From NCBI RefSeq assembly GCF_009707125.1, contig NZ_WLVL01000040.1, forward strand, positions 1 to 64,000: a DNA stretch of 64,000 nucleotides, written 5' to 3'. The stretch's first letter is position 1, and each line of letters begins with the position of its first letter. Shown here one piece after another: positions 8,135 through 15,322 of the stretch. Position numbers and translations under genes: made by a program. Below the pieces are notes generated by a model, which did no database searches, was not told where the DNA came from, and saw only the letters and a list, made by a program, of their open reading frames with translations. This stretch comes from Arsenicicoccus cauae (GTDB lineage: Bacteria; Actinomycetota; Actinomycetes; Actinomycetales; Dermatophilaceae).

Positions 8135-8769
8135 CAGGACCCCTCTCCGAGTCGCGAGGCCAGGACGGGGATGCCGTCGCCAGCGAGTTGGTCGAGGTGG
8201 CTCGGCCGCCCGGCCATCGCCATGACGAGGCTGAGCGTGGGGCCCGCCACCTCTGGGCCGTTGCCGTGCTCGAAGGTGCCGTCGGTGGCGCGCAGGTGCA
8301 GCCCAGACGCGAGGCTCTTGCTGTTGACGGCGAAGTTGCGGCTCGCGTAGAACTCGGCGACCTGCGTCACGGCGCCGACGTCGACCACGCTCGGGATACC
8401 GAGGGGGTGCCGGATGTCCTCTCCATGGACGAGAACCTCTCCGAGATACGCGGCCAAGTCCTTGGATGGGGCAACGGACGAAGCGATGACCGCCCGAAAG
8501 CGCGCCAACGTCTCTGCGGGGTCTTTGCCCAGGTGCTCACGAAGACGTCGCTCGTTGTGAACGGCAGGCCGGAATCCCGACAGGATGATGCTTCGCAGCC
8601 ACGCGAGTTGGTTGGTGGAGGCGGCAGCCGTCAGGTGCGCCACTACATGCTCGACATCCCACCCCGAGCACAGGCTCGGGCTTCGCCAGTACGCTGCCGT
8701 CAAGCCTCCGAGGTCGTCCGCCAGCCTCTGTCGGGCTTGGTGCGTCCAGGTCAACAGCTGGTCGTTCAT
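8134..8769 (-). CDS. Mycothiol-dependent maleylpyruvate isomerase-like (DinB-fold) protein
   Basis: This is the first gene of a coupled two-gene unit, a 211-aa paralogue of the gene that follows. It shows the same order of motifs: LTWTHQARQRLADDL helix, CSGWDVEHVVAHLTAA, then LVHGEDIRHPLG, followed by a C-terminal helix ending in ASRLGEGS. Identity to its partner is moderate and not uniform, so this is an old duplication. Translation ends in the TGATG overlap with the downstream gene. The promoter lies in the 61-bp divergent region holding the palindrome at 8781-8818. Confidence 0.87.
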   Translation of the reverse strand: MNDQLLTWTHQARQRLADDLGGLTAAYWRSPSLCSGWDVEHVVAHLTAAASTNQLAWLRSIILSGFRPAVHNERRLREHLGKDPAETLARFRAVIASSVAPSKDLAAYLGEVLVHGEDIRHPLGIPSVVDVGAVTQVAEFYASRNFAVNSKSLASGLHLRATDGTFEHGNGPEVAGPTLSLVMAMAGRPSHLDQLAGDGIPVLASRLGEGS

Positions 8770-8780
8770 CGCGCTCCTTG

Positions 8781-8818
8781 CTACTGTTTTGGTAGCACTG
8801 ACGCTACACTTTCAGTAG
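8781..8818. promoter_or_regulatory. Palindromic operator between the DinB-fold pair and hxlR-type gene
   Basis: CTACTG-N5-GTAGC at 8781-8796 and GCTAC-N5-CAGTAG at 8803-8818 are exact inverted counterparts separated by ACTGAC. The 38-bp structure fills most of the divergent promoter region. Its size and symmetry suit a dimeric winged-helix regulator, most simply the adjacent HxlR-type protein controlling itself and the minus-strand pair. This assignment is inference. Confidence 0.75.
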
Positions 8819-8830
8819 TAATCTGTGTCA

Positions 8831-9511
8831 ATGGGCGAGCGAAAGACATACGGGTCCTACAACGACGGGTGCGCTGCGGCACACGCGCTGGACCTCATCG
8901 GGGACCGGTGGACGATGATCGTTGTGCGCGAGCTGCTGCTCGGCCCCAAACGCTTTTCGGACCTGCAGCGCGACGTGATGGGGATCGGGCCAACGATCTT
9001 GACGCGCCGCCTCGGTGAACTGGTCCAAGCTGGCATCGCCGTCAAGACAGAGGTCGACGGGCTCCCCGGTGAGCACTACGAACTGACCTCGTGGGGGCAT
9101 GGGCTTGAGCGCGTGAACAATGAGCTGGCTGCCTGGGCAGTCGCATCACCTTCCCTTCCATGGGACGCCGACATGAGCCCGGACACCCTCGTGTTGACCA
9201 TGCGAGCCCACGCGCGACCGCGCCCCGACCTCGTTACCAGCCCCGCAACGGTCGCCCTCCACCTCACCGACTCGCGCCGGGCCGCAGCTGGCGAATACGT
9301 CACCTATCTCGCTCGCCTGGCCCCCGACGAGACAACGATCGTCCGCGAGCCCTCCCCGAGCGCCTCGACGGCCGACCTGACCGCGACAACACGAGCCCTC
9401 AAGGCCATCATCCTGGGACAGGACCAGTACACGCCCAGCACCCCCGGAATCATCACGACAGGCGACCCGAAGCCCGTGCAATGGCTCCTGGCGGCCACAC
9501 GCCTCTCCTAA
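8831..9511 (+). CDS. HxlR-type winged-helix transcriptional regulator
   Basis: A 226-aa regulator. The N-terminal ~100 residues are a classic HxlR domain (CAAAHALDLIGDRWTMIVV, RELLLGPKRFSDLQRDV, IGPTILTRRLGELVQAG, YELTSWGHGLE). A C-terminal extension of about 120 residues has no recognised motif and may bind a ligand; similar long versions occur in actinobacteria. ATG 8831 is preferred, with GTG 8825 two codons upstream as an alternative; neither has a clear ribosome binding site. It faces the mycothiol-type gene pair across a 38-bp palindrome, which makes local autoregulation likely. Confidence 0.88.
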   Translation: MGERKTYGSYNDGCAAAHALDLIGDRWTMIVVRELLLGPKRFSDLQRDVMGIGPTILTRRLGELVQAGIAVKTEVDGLPGEHYELTSWGHGLERVNNELAAWAVASPSLPWDADMSPDTLVLTMRAHARPRPDLVTSPATVALHLTDSRRAAAGEYVTYLARLAPDETTIVREPSPSASTADLTATTRALKAIILGQDQYTPSTPGIITTGDPKPVQWLLAATRLS

Positions 9512-9632
9512 CGTCGTCCGGGTGTCTCTGTGCTGCGCTTGACAGGCGCCCTACTGCGGCTGAACGCCCTCCCGCCGAGGCCTTCCCGTTCGTCGGCCGC
9601 AGCCACTCAACCAACCTGCCCGGTCAGTACAG

Positions 9633-10598
9633 CTAGGCGCCGCTGCGGTCCGCCTGGGCCAGGTCGAGCTTGAGCCCCGCGTGGCTGGCGGCATACCCGA
9701 GGCGGTCGTAGAACCGGTGCGCCTCCTGCCGCGTCAGGTCGGTGGTCAGCTGGCTGAGCGACGCTCCGCGCTCCCGCCCCCACTGGTGGGCCCAGGCGAG
9801 CATCGCTGCCCCCAGACCGGATCCGCGGGCGCGGTCCGCGACGCGCACGGCCTCGACCTGCAACCTCGTCGTGGCGGAGCGGGACAGCCCGGGCAGGATC
9901 GTCAGCTGCATGGTGCCCAGCACCTGCTCGTGGGGGTCCGCCTCGTCGCGGACCACGACGAGCAGGTGAGACCGGTCGGCCTCGATGCGATGGAACGCAG
10001 CGACATACGGCTCGAGGTCCGCGACCTCCCGGTCCGCCCCGAGGGGGTCGTCGCGCAGGAGCCCGACGATGGCCGGGACGTCGGCCACCCCGGCGCGCTG
10101 GACCCGGAGCGTGCGCCCGTCGACGACGAGGTGGTCGAGGTCCTCGGTCCGGGATTCGGCGACGAAGAGGCAGAAGGGGTGACCCGCGGGATCGGCGTAG
10201 ACGTAGAGGGGTTCGTCGGGATCGTCGGTCCGGTCGAGGAGCAGCTCGGCCCCGAGCGTCAGGGCGCGTGCGTGGTGCTCCTCCAGCGCTGCCCGGTCGG
10301 GGACGGTGAGGTCGAGGTGCAGCTGCATCGGCACGTCCGGGGCCGGCCAGGTGGTCCGCTGCAGGTGCTCGACCTGCTGGACGGCGAGCGTCCGCGTGCC
10401 GTCCGGCCGGGTCAGCACCAGCCAGTCGGCGTCGTCGGACGCCGGGTCAGCCGGAGGCTCGTCGCCGGGCCGATAGACCAGCCCGAGCAGCCGGCGGTAG
10501 AACTCCGCCAGGGAGCGGACGTCCTCGGCGTCGAGCACGGTGTGCAGCACGGACGGGTTTCCCACGCCGAGATTGTCGCGCGCCCACATGCGGTGCAC
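9633..10598 (-). CDS. VOC (glyoxalase-fold) and GNAT fusion protein
   Basis: The 321-aa protein fuses a vicinal-oxygen-chelate domain to an acetyltransferase. Residues ~15-150 form the VOC part: LHTVLDAEDVRSLAEFYRRL, then DPAGHPFCLFVAES. Residues ~165-315 are GNAT: LRVQRAGVADVPAIVGLLRD, an acetyl-CoA loop VEAVRVADRARGSGLGAAML, and HRFYDRLGYAASHAGLKLDL. The start is uncertain; GTG or ATG codons at 10598, 10589 or near 10566 are possible. It is the third same-strand gene after the A-T-TE synthetase and methyltransferase, 98 bp downstream of the latter. VOC and GNAT folds both occur in antibiotic-resistance proteins, so a self-protection role is conceivable but unproven. Confidence 0.87.
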   Translation of the reverse strand: MHRMWARDNLGVGNPSVLHTVLDAEDVRSLAEFYRRLLGLVYRPGDEPPADPASDDADWLVLTRPDGTRTLAVQQVEHLQRTTWPAPDVPMQLHLDLTVPDRAALEEHHARALTLGAELLLDRTDDPDEPLYVYADPAGHPFCLFVAESRTEDLDHLVVDGRTLRVQRAGVADVPAIVGLLRDDPLGADREVADLEPYVAAFHRIEADRSHLLVVVRDEADPHEQVLGTMQLTILPGLSRSATTRLQVEAVRVADRARGSGLGAAMLAWAHQWGRERGASLSQLTTDLTRQEAHRFYDRLGYAASHAGLKLDLAQADRSGA

Positions 10599-10696
10599 AA
10601 GTGCTGCACATGCAGCCTGCCCGACGGATGCGCTCGTTGGGGCACAACAGGATTCGCAGAGCGAACACCCGATGTGCAGCAGATGTGCGCGCTGGG

Positions 10697-11470
10697 TCAG
10701 ACGTCGGAGGCCGTGCGGTAGACCGAGACGTGCGAGCCCGACTCCGAGGTGAAGGGTGCACCTCGCCAGTCGGCGTCGCGCGACTCCAGCGCCATCCCGG
10801 CCAGACGCGCCATCAGGTCGAGCTCGGACGGCCAGACGTAACGGTGCGGGGAGCGCCCCACCGTCGCCGAGCGCCCCTCACCGAACCTGACGTGGTGGGA
10901 CATCAGCCGCTGCGTCGCCGTGTCGAGGGTGTCGACGAGCAGATAGCCGTCCTCGACCGCGCCGACGAGCGCGGGCACCCCGGGCGCCCCCTGCTGCAGC
11001 TGCGGCACCCACAGCTCGATCACGAACCTGCCGCCTGGTCGCAGGTGCGCAGCCGCGTTGCGGAAGCACTCGACCTGCGCGTCCTGCGTGAGCAGGTTGC
11101 CGATCGTGTTGTAGACCAGGTAGACGAGCGAGAACTCGCCCGGGACACGGGTGCTCGCCATGTCCCCCTGCACGACGGGCAGGTCGGCGTCGCTCACCTT
11201 TTCCCGCAGGCGGGCGATCATGTGGCGACTGATCTCGATGCCGGTCACCGAGATCCCGCGCCGGGCGAGAGGTATGCCGACCCGGCCCGTCCCGACGGCG
11301 AGCTCGAGCACGCGGCCATCGCCGGCCAGGTCGGCGAGACGGTCGACGGTGGGGCCGAGGACGTCGGGCGCCTCCATCCCGGTCCCCGGGGTGTCATAGC
11401 TCGCTGCGGCGCGGGCGTCCCACAGCTGCTCTTGGTCGAGGTGGTCCAGCGAGGTCAGGTCGTGGGGCAT
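10697..11470 (-). CDS. Class I SAM-dependent methyltransferase
   Basis: The 257-aa product is a Rossmann-fold methyltransferase. Motif I is VLELAVGTGRVGIPLARRG; motif II acidic residue lies in VTGIEISRHMIARL; an aspartate-containing VVQGDMAS motif and a LRPGGRFVIELW post-motif follow. Start ATG 11470 (MPHDLTSLDHLDQEQLWD) gives the expected length for this group. It lies 47 bp downstream of the A-T-TE synthetase on the same strand, which suggests co-transcription and methylation of the synthetase product. Substrate cannot be inferred from sequence. Confidence 0.88.
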   Translation of the reverse strand: MPHDLTSLDHLDQEQLWDARAAASYDTPGTGMEAPDVLGPTVDRLADLAGDGRVLELAVGTGRVGIPLARRGISVTGIEISRHMIARLREKVSDADLPVVQGDMASTRVPGEFSLVYLVYNTIGNLLTQDAQVECFRNAAAHLRPGGRFVIELWVPQLQQGAPGVPALVGAVEDGYLLVDTLDTATQRLMSHHVRFGEGRSATVGRSPHRYVWPSELDLMARLAGMALESRDADWRGAPFTSESGSHVSVYRTASDV

Positions 11471-11517
11471 GCGTCCAGCGTGCCCGGACCGCGAGCCGGA
11501 CGGCCACCGGTTTGGCG

Positions 11518-14115
11518 TCAGGCGGCCGGCTCCGACCCGAAGAAGTCCCGCAGGTGGGAGGCGACCTCCTCGGCCCACGGCTCGCGCAGCAGCGTGAAGT
11601 GGTCGCCGCTGATCTCGACCTGCGCGTGGGGGCCGATGAGGTGAGGTGCCCACCGGGAACGGGCGTCCTTCTCGGGGGACTGGGCCACCAGGATCAGCGC
11701 GGGGCCGGGCCACGGCTGTGAGCGATAGGCGCGCGCCATCCTGTCGGACTGCACGAAGAACCGCCAGGCGTCCGTGGCGCCGGCGGTGTCGCGCAGGGAT
11801 GCGCGCACCAGACGCACCAGCGAGCGCGTGCGCGCGGCGACCGACGTGCCCTCGACCGGCTCCGGGTGCAGCGTGGGCTCGGGTGGGAAGGAGTCGATCA
11901 CGACCAGCCGCGCCTCCTGCCCGAGAGCGCGCAGCTGGTGGCACATCTCGAAGGCCACGAGCCCGCCGAAGCTGTGCCCCGCGAGCAGGTAGGGCCCCTC
12001 GGGCTGCACGCTCCGCACGACCTTGACGTAGCGCCGGGCGAGCCCGCGCAGGGTCAGGTCGGGCAGGCCGCGGGCCTCGAGCACGGGATTCTGGAGCGCG
12101 TATGCCGGCCGCCCGCCCAGTCGCAGGGCGATGGGCCTCAGCGCGATGCCGATGCCTCCAGCCCCCGCGACGAGGAAGACGGGTGTCTCGGCCGGTCCGG
12201 TCACCAGCGGGACGAGGCAGTGGTCTGGGCCGGCGTCCGTGCCGCGGACCGCCTCTGCGAAGTCGGCGAGCGCCGGCGCCTGTGCGAGGACGGTGGTGCG
12301 GGCCCGGTCCGGGTCGACCCCCAGCTCGGACACGAGCCGCGTCATCAGCGCCTCGGCGGCGAGCGAGTCCCCGCCCAGGGCGAAGAAGTCGGAGTGGGGC
12401 CCCAGCGGGCCGTCGTGCTCCAGCGCGGCCGCCCACTGCTCGGCCACGAGTGCCTCCCAGCGTGAGGTGTGGACGTCGGACGGGGCGCGCTCGGGCGCCT
12501 CGGGGAGGGCGGCGCGGTCGATCTTGCCGCGGTCGTTACGGGGGAGCGCGCCGACCAGGACGAAGGCCTCGGGGATCATGTGGGCCGGCAGCTGACCTCG
12601 CAGCGCCTGCCGCCACGCTGCCTCGAGCCCCGGGTCCGGCAGCTCCGCGCCGGGCAGCCCCGGACCGGTGGGGGGCGCGGGGAGGCGGCGGTGGACGACA
12701 TACGCCACGAGCCGGGCCCGACCGTCTGCGGGGCGTGGCCCGCTGACGACCACGGCCTCCCGGACGTCCTCGAGGGCGAACAGTGCGGCGTCGACCTCGC
12801 CGGGGTCGACGAGGTAGCCGCGCACCTTGACGCTGTGGTCGACCCGTCCGACGATCTGGATCGCACCGTCCGGCAGGACGCGGCCGAGGTCGCTGGTGCG
12901 GTAGCGGCGAAGGCCGTCCTCGAGGTCGGCGAACGCGTCCGCGGTGGCCTCCGGCAGCTGCCAGTAGCCCGTCGCGACCTGGGGGGCCGTGACGACGAGC
13001 CGACCGGTGGCCCCGGGCGCGGCGGTCGCGCCGTCCTGGTCCAGCACGCTGAGCACCGTGCGTCCGACCCCCCTGCCGGCGGGCAGCGGGCCGTGGAGCG
13101 GCGGATGGTCGGGGCCGACGACGTACTCGGCGATCAGGCCCGTCTCGGACGAGCCATAGCGGTTGCGCACGAGGCAGCCAGGGGGCAGCAGGGGGCGCAC
13201 CGCCTCGATGTCCCGGCCGTATGACGCCTCGCCGGCCACCGTGAGGTTGCGCAGCGTCGTCAGCATCGCCGGCTCGGGAGAGGTGGTGACGAAGCCGCGC
13301 AGGATCGCGGGGCTGGTGATCATCAGGGTGCAGCCGTGCTCGGCGACCACCTCGGGGAGGCCGGCGATGCCGCGGCTGCGGGCGTCGTACAACCGCATCC
13401 GGGCCCCGACGAGCAGGCCGTGCAGGGTCGTCGTCAGGCCGGCGTGGAAGGCGATCGGCAGGGTGTGCGCGATCGTGTCGGTCGAGGAGTAGCAGCCGGT
13501 GGCGATCGCGCTGTTCCAGGCGTCGCGGACGAGGAGGCGGTGGTCGTTGGCGACCGGCTTGGGGGTGCCGGTGGACCCGGACGTGAAGGCGAGTGCCGCC
13601 ACGGACGTCGGTGACGGCGGGTCGCTCCACAGCGTCTCGGGGTCGGCGGGCTCGAGGCCGCGGACCGACAGGGAGACGACGTGCAGCTCGGAGGCGAGGC
13701 GTTCGTTGGCGGGGTCCGTGACCAGCAGACGGGCGCCGGCCCGCTCGACCAGCTGGGCCTGGCGGGGGCCGGGCGTGCGGGGGTCGAGCACGAGGACCGG
13801 GTGGCCGGAGGCGACGACGGCCAGCAGGGTGACCACGGCGTCGGCGCTGTGGTCGCAGCACATGGCGACGGTCTCGGCGGCACCGAAGGCGTCCTCGCCG
13901 TGACGCGCCGGGGGCGGGTCCAGGGAGGCCAGCGCCTCACGGAGACCGGCGAGGATGGCCGCCGCGCGCTGCGCCACCTGGGCATAGGTGAGCGTCACGT
14001 CCTCGTCGGACACGGCGACCGCCTCGGGGCGCGCCGACGCCACCTGCCGGAACCGGGGCACCACCCCGCCGTCGACATCGCGCTCGGACAGCTCCGTCCA
14101 CACGGCCTCGCTCAT
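11518..14115 (-). CDS. Single-module NRPS-like A-T-TE synthetase
   Basis: The 865-aa enzyme would activate a carboxylic acid as acyl-AMP, load it on a carrier protein and release it by a thioesterase. The adenylation domain covers ~1-540: A3 TSGSTGTPKP at 178-187, A5 NRYGSSETG at 318-326, A7 YRTSDLGR, A8 GRVDHSVKVRGY, and A10 Lys531 in NDRGKIDR. The carrier is at ~550-620 with phosphopantetheine Ser584 in LGGDSL. The type I thioesterase is at ~640-860 with nucleophile Ser715 in GHSFGG and a late His in GDHFTLL. There is no condensation domain. At the position of the amino-group-binding Asp (Asp235 in GrsA numbering) the A4-A5 region reads IAFHAG, i.e. His224, so the substrate may lack an alpha-amino group. 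Product unknown. Confidence 0.93.
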   Translation of the reverse strand: MSEAVWTELSERDVDGGVVPRFRQVASARPEAVAVSDEDVTLTYAQVAQRAAAILAGLREALASLDPPPARHGEDAFGAAETVAMCCDHSADAVVTLLAVVASGHPVLVLDPRTPGPRQAQLVERAGARLLVTDPANERLASELHVVSLSVRGLEPADPETLWSDPPSPTSVAALAFTSGSTGTPKPVANDHRLLVRDAWNSAIATGCYSSTDTIAHTLPIAFHAGLTTTLHGLLVGARMRLYDARSRGIAGLPEVVAEHGCTLMITSPAILRGFVTTSPEPAMLTTLRNLTVAGEASYGRDIEAVRPLLPPGCLVRNRYGSSETGLIAEYVVGPDHPPLHGPLPAGRGVGRTVLSVLDQDGATAAPGATGRLVVTAPQVATGYWQLPEATADAFADLEDGLRRYRTSDLGRVLPDGAIQIVGRVDHSVKVRGYLVDPGEVDAALFALEDVREAVVVSGPRPADGRARLVAYVVHRRLPAPPTGPGLPGAELPDPGLEAAWRQALRGQLPAHMIPEAFVLVGALPRNDRGKIDRAALPEAPERAPSDVHTSRWEALVAEQWAAALEHDGPLGPHSDFFALGGDSLAAEALMTRLVSELGVDPDRARTTVLAQAPALADFAEAVRGTDAGPDHCLVPLVTGPAETPVFLVAGAGGIGIALRPIALRLGGRPAYALQNPVLEARGLPDLTLRGLARRYVKVVRSVQPEGPYLLAGHSFGGLVAFEMCHQLRALGQEARLVVIDSFPPEPTLHPEPVEGTSVAARTRSLVRLVRASLRDTAGATDAWRFFVQSDRMARAYRSQPWPGPALILVAQSPEKDARSRWAPHLIGPHAQVEISGDHFTLLREPWAEEVASHLRDFFGSEPAA

Positions 14116-14225
14116 GGTGCCCCCGTCGATCCCGCAACCCGATCGGTCTCAGGCCACTCCCAGGGATGAAGGTACGCGCGGTCACGGGGACCTCGCCAGC
14201 AGGTGACGAGGCTGGATCCTGCCAG

Positions 14226-15215
14226 TCAGGAGAAGTCGAGCGTCATCTGGGGTGGGGCATAGGCCGGGTCGACCCCGTCGAACAGGCTCGAGATCGAGGC
14301 GCCGGCGTGGATGCGGGCGATCGCCTCGGCGAACAGGTCGGCGGTGGAGCAGACCTTGAGCGCGGGCCAGCCCTGCGGCGGCGGGACGGTGTCGGTCGTC
14401 ACCACCTCGCTGATCATGGGGTGGTCGCGCAGCCGGTCCACGGCCTTGCCGGTGAACAGGCCGTGCGTGCAGGCCACGGCCGCCTGCTGGCACCCCGCCT
14501 CCTGCAGCTTGCCGAGCAGCTCGACGATCGAGCCGCCCGTGGCGATCTCGTCGTCGAGCACGATCGCCGTCCTGCCGGCGACGTCGCCGACGATCATGTC
14601 GATCTCGACCTTGTCGTCCGCCTTGCGCTGCTTGGACCCGGCGGCGACGGGCAGGCCGAGCAGGCGCGCGAGCAGGGAGGCGGTCTTGGCGTTGCCGAAG
14701 TCGGGGGACACCACGACGTGGTCGGTCAGGTCCCGCTGGCGGAAGTGGTCGGCCAGCACCCCCGTCGCGGTGAGGTGGTCCACCGGCACGGAGAAGAACC
14801 CGTGCACCTGCGGCGCGTGCAGCGTCATCGTGAGCACCCGGTGGGCGCCGGCGGTCTGGAGGAGGTCCGCGACCATGCGACCGCCGAACGAGATGCGGGA
14901 GGCGTCCTTCTTGTCCGAGCGGGCGTAGGCGAAGTGCGGCATCACGGCCGTCACCGAGGCGGCCGACGCTCCCCGCGCCGCGTTGATCATGAGCAGCAGC
15001 TCGAACAGGTGCTCCTGCGTCGGGGGGACCAGCGGCTGGACGAGGTAGACGTCCTTCTGCCGGCAGTTCTCCAGCAGCTGCACCTGCAGGCAGTCGTTGC
15101 TGAAGCGGACCACGTCCACCCTCGAGAGCGGCACGCCGAGCTCGTCGCAGATCTGTCGGGCGAGCTCGGAGTGGGCGCTGCCGGAGAAGACCACGATGTC
15201 ACGCACGAGGGGCAC
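14226..15215 (-). CDS. prs: Ribose-phosphate pyrophosphokinase (PRPP synthetase)
   Basis: The enzyme makes PRPP from ribose-5-phosphate and ATP for nucleotide, histidine, tryptophan and NAD synthesis. The 329-aa sequence has the catalytic-His/flexible-loop region HFAYARSDKKD (about 112-122), HAPQVHGFF, PDFGNAKTASLLA and the PRPP-binding loop IVLDDEIATGGS. The N-terminus lacks the FSDGE motif of classical bacterial Prs, with FSNDCLQVQL in its place. It therefore looks like the second, divergent Prs type seen in actinobacteria rather than the canonical glmU-linked one; that is inference. GTG 15215 is the chosen start. It is divergent from dinG and 110 bp upstream of the A-T-TE gene on the same strand. 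Confidence 0.9.
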   Translation of the reverse strand: MPLVRDIVVFSGSAHSELARQICDELGVPLSRVDVVRFSNDCLQVQLLENCRQKDVYLVQPLVPPTQEHLFELLLMINAARGASAASVTAVMPHFAYARSDKKDASRISFGGRMVADLLQTAGAHRVLTMTLHAPQVHGFFSVPVDHLTATGVLADHFRQRDLTDHVVVSPDFGNAKTASLLARLLGLPVAAGSKQRKADDKVEIDMIVGDVAGRTAIVLDDEIATGGSIVELLGKLQEAGCQQAAVACTHGLFTGKAVDRLRDHPMISEVVTTDTVPPPQGWPALKVCSTADLFAEAIARIHAGASISSLFDGVDPAYAPPQMTLDFS

Positions 15216-15322
15216 CTTCGAGGGGACGGGGGGAGCGGGTTGCGGCCAGCATATCGACGCCGCGCACCCGGTGCGTGATCGCGTGGCGGGGGTCTGTCAC
15301 GCCCGTGCCATAGGGTTGCGGC

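Noticed and set aside
10603-10680. GCTGCACAT/ATGTGCAGC inverted repeat between the methyltransferase and VOC-GNAT genes
   Set aside because: Nine-base arms 60 bp apart without further symmetry; too weak to call an operator.
9633-15215. Full biosynthetic gene cluster including prs and transporters
   Set aside because: No condensation domain, MbtH, phosphopantetheinyl transferase or dedicated transporter lies in the neighbourhood. Only the three-gene unit is proposed.
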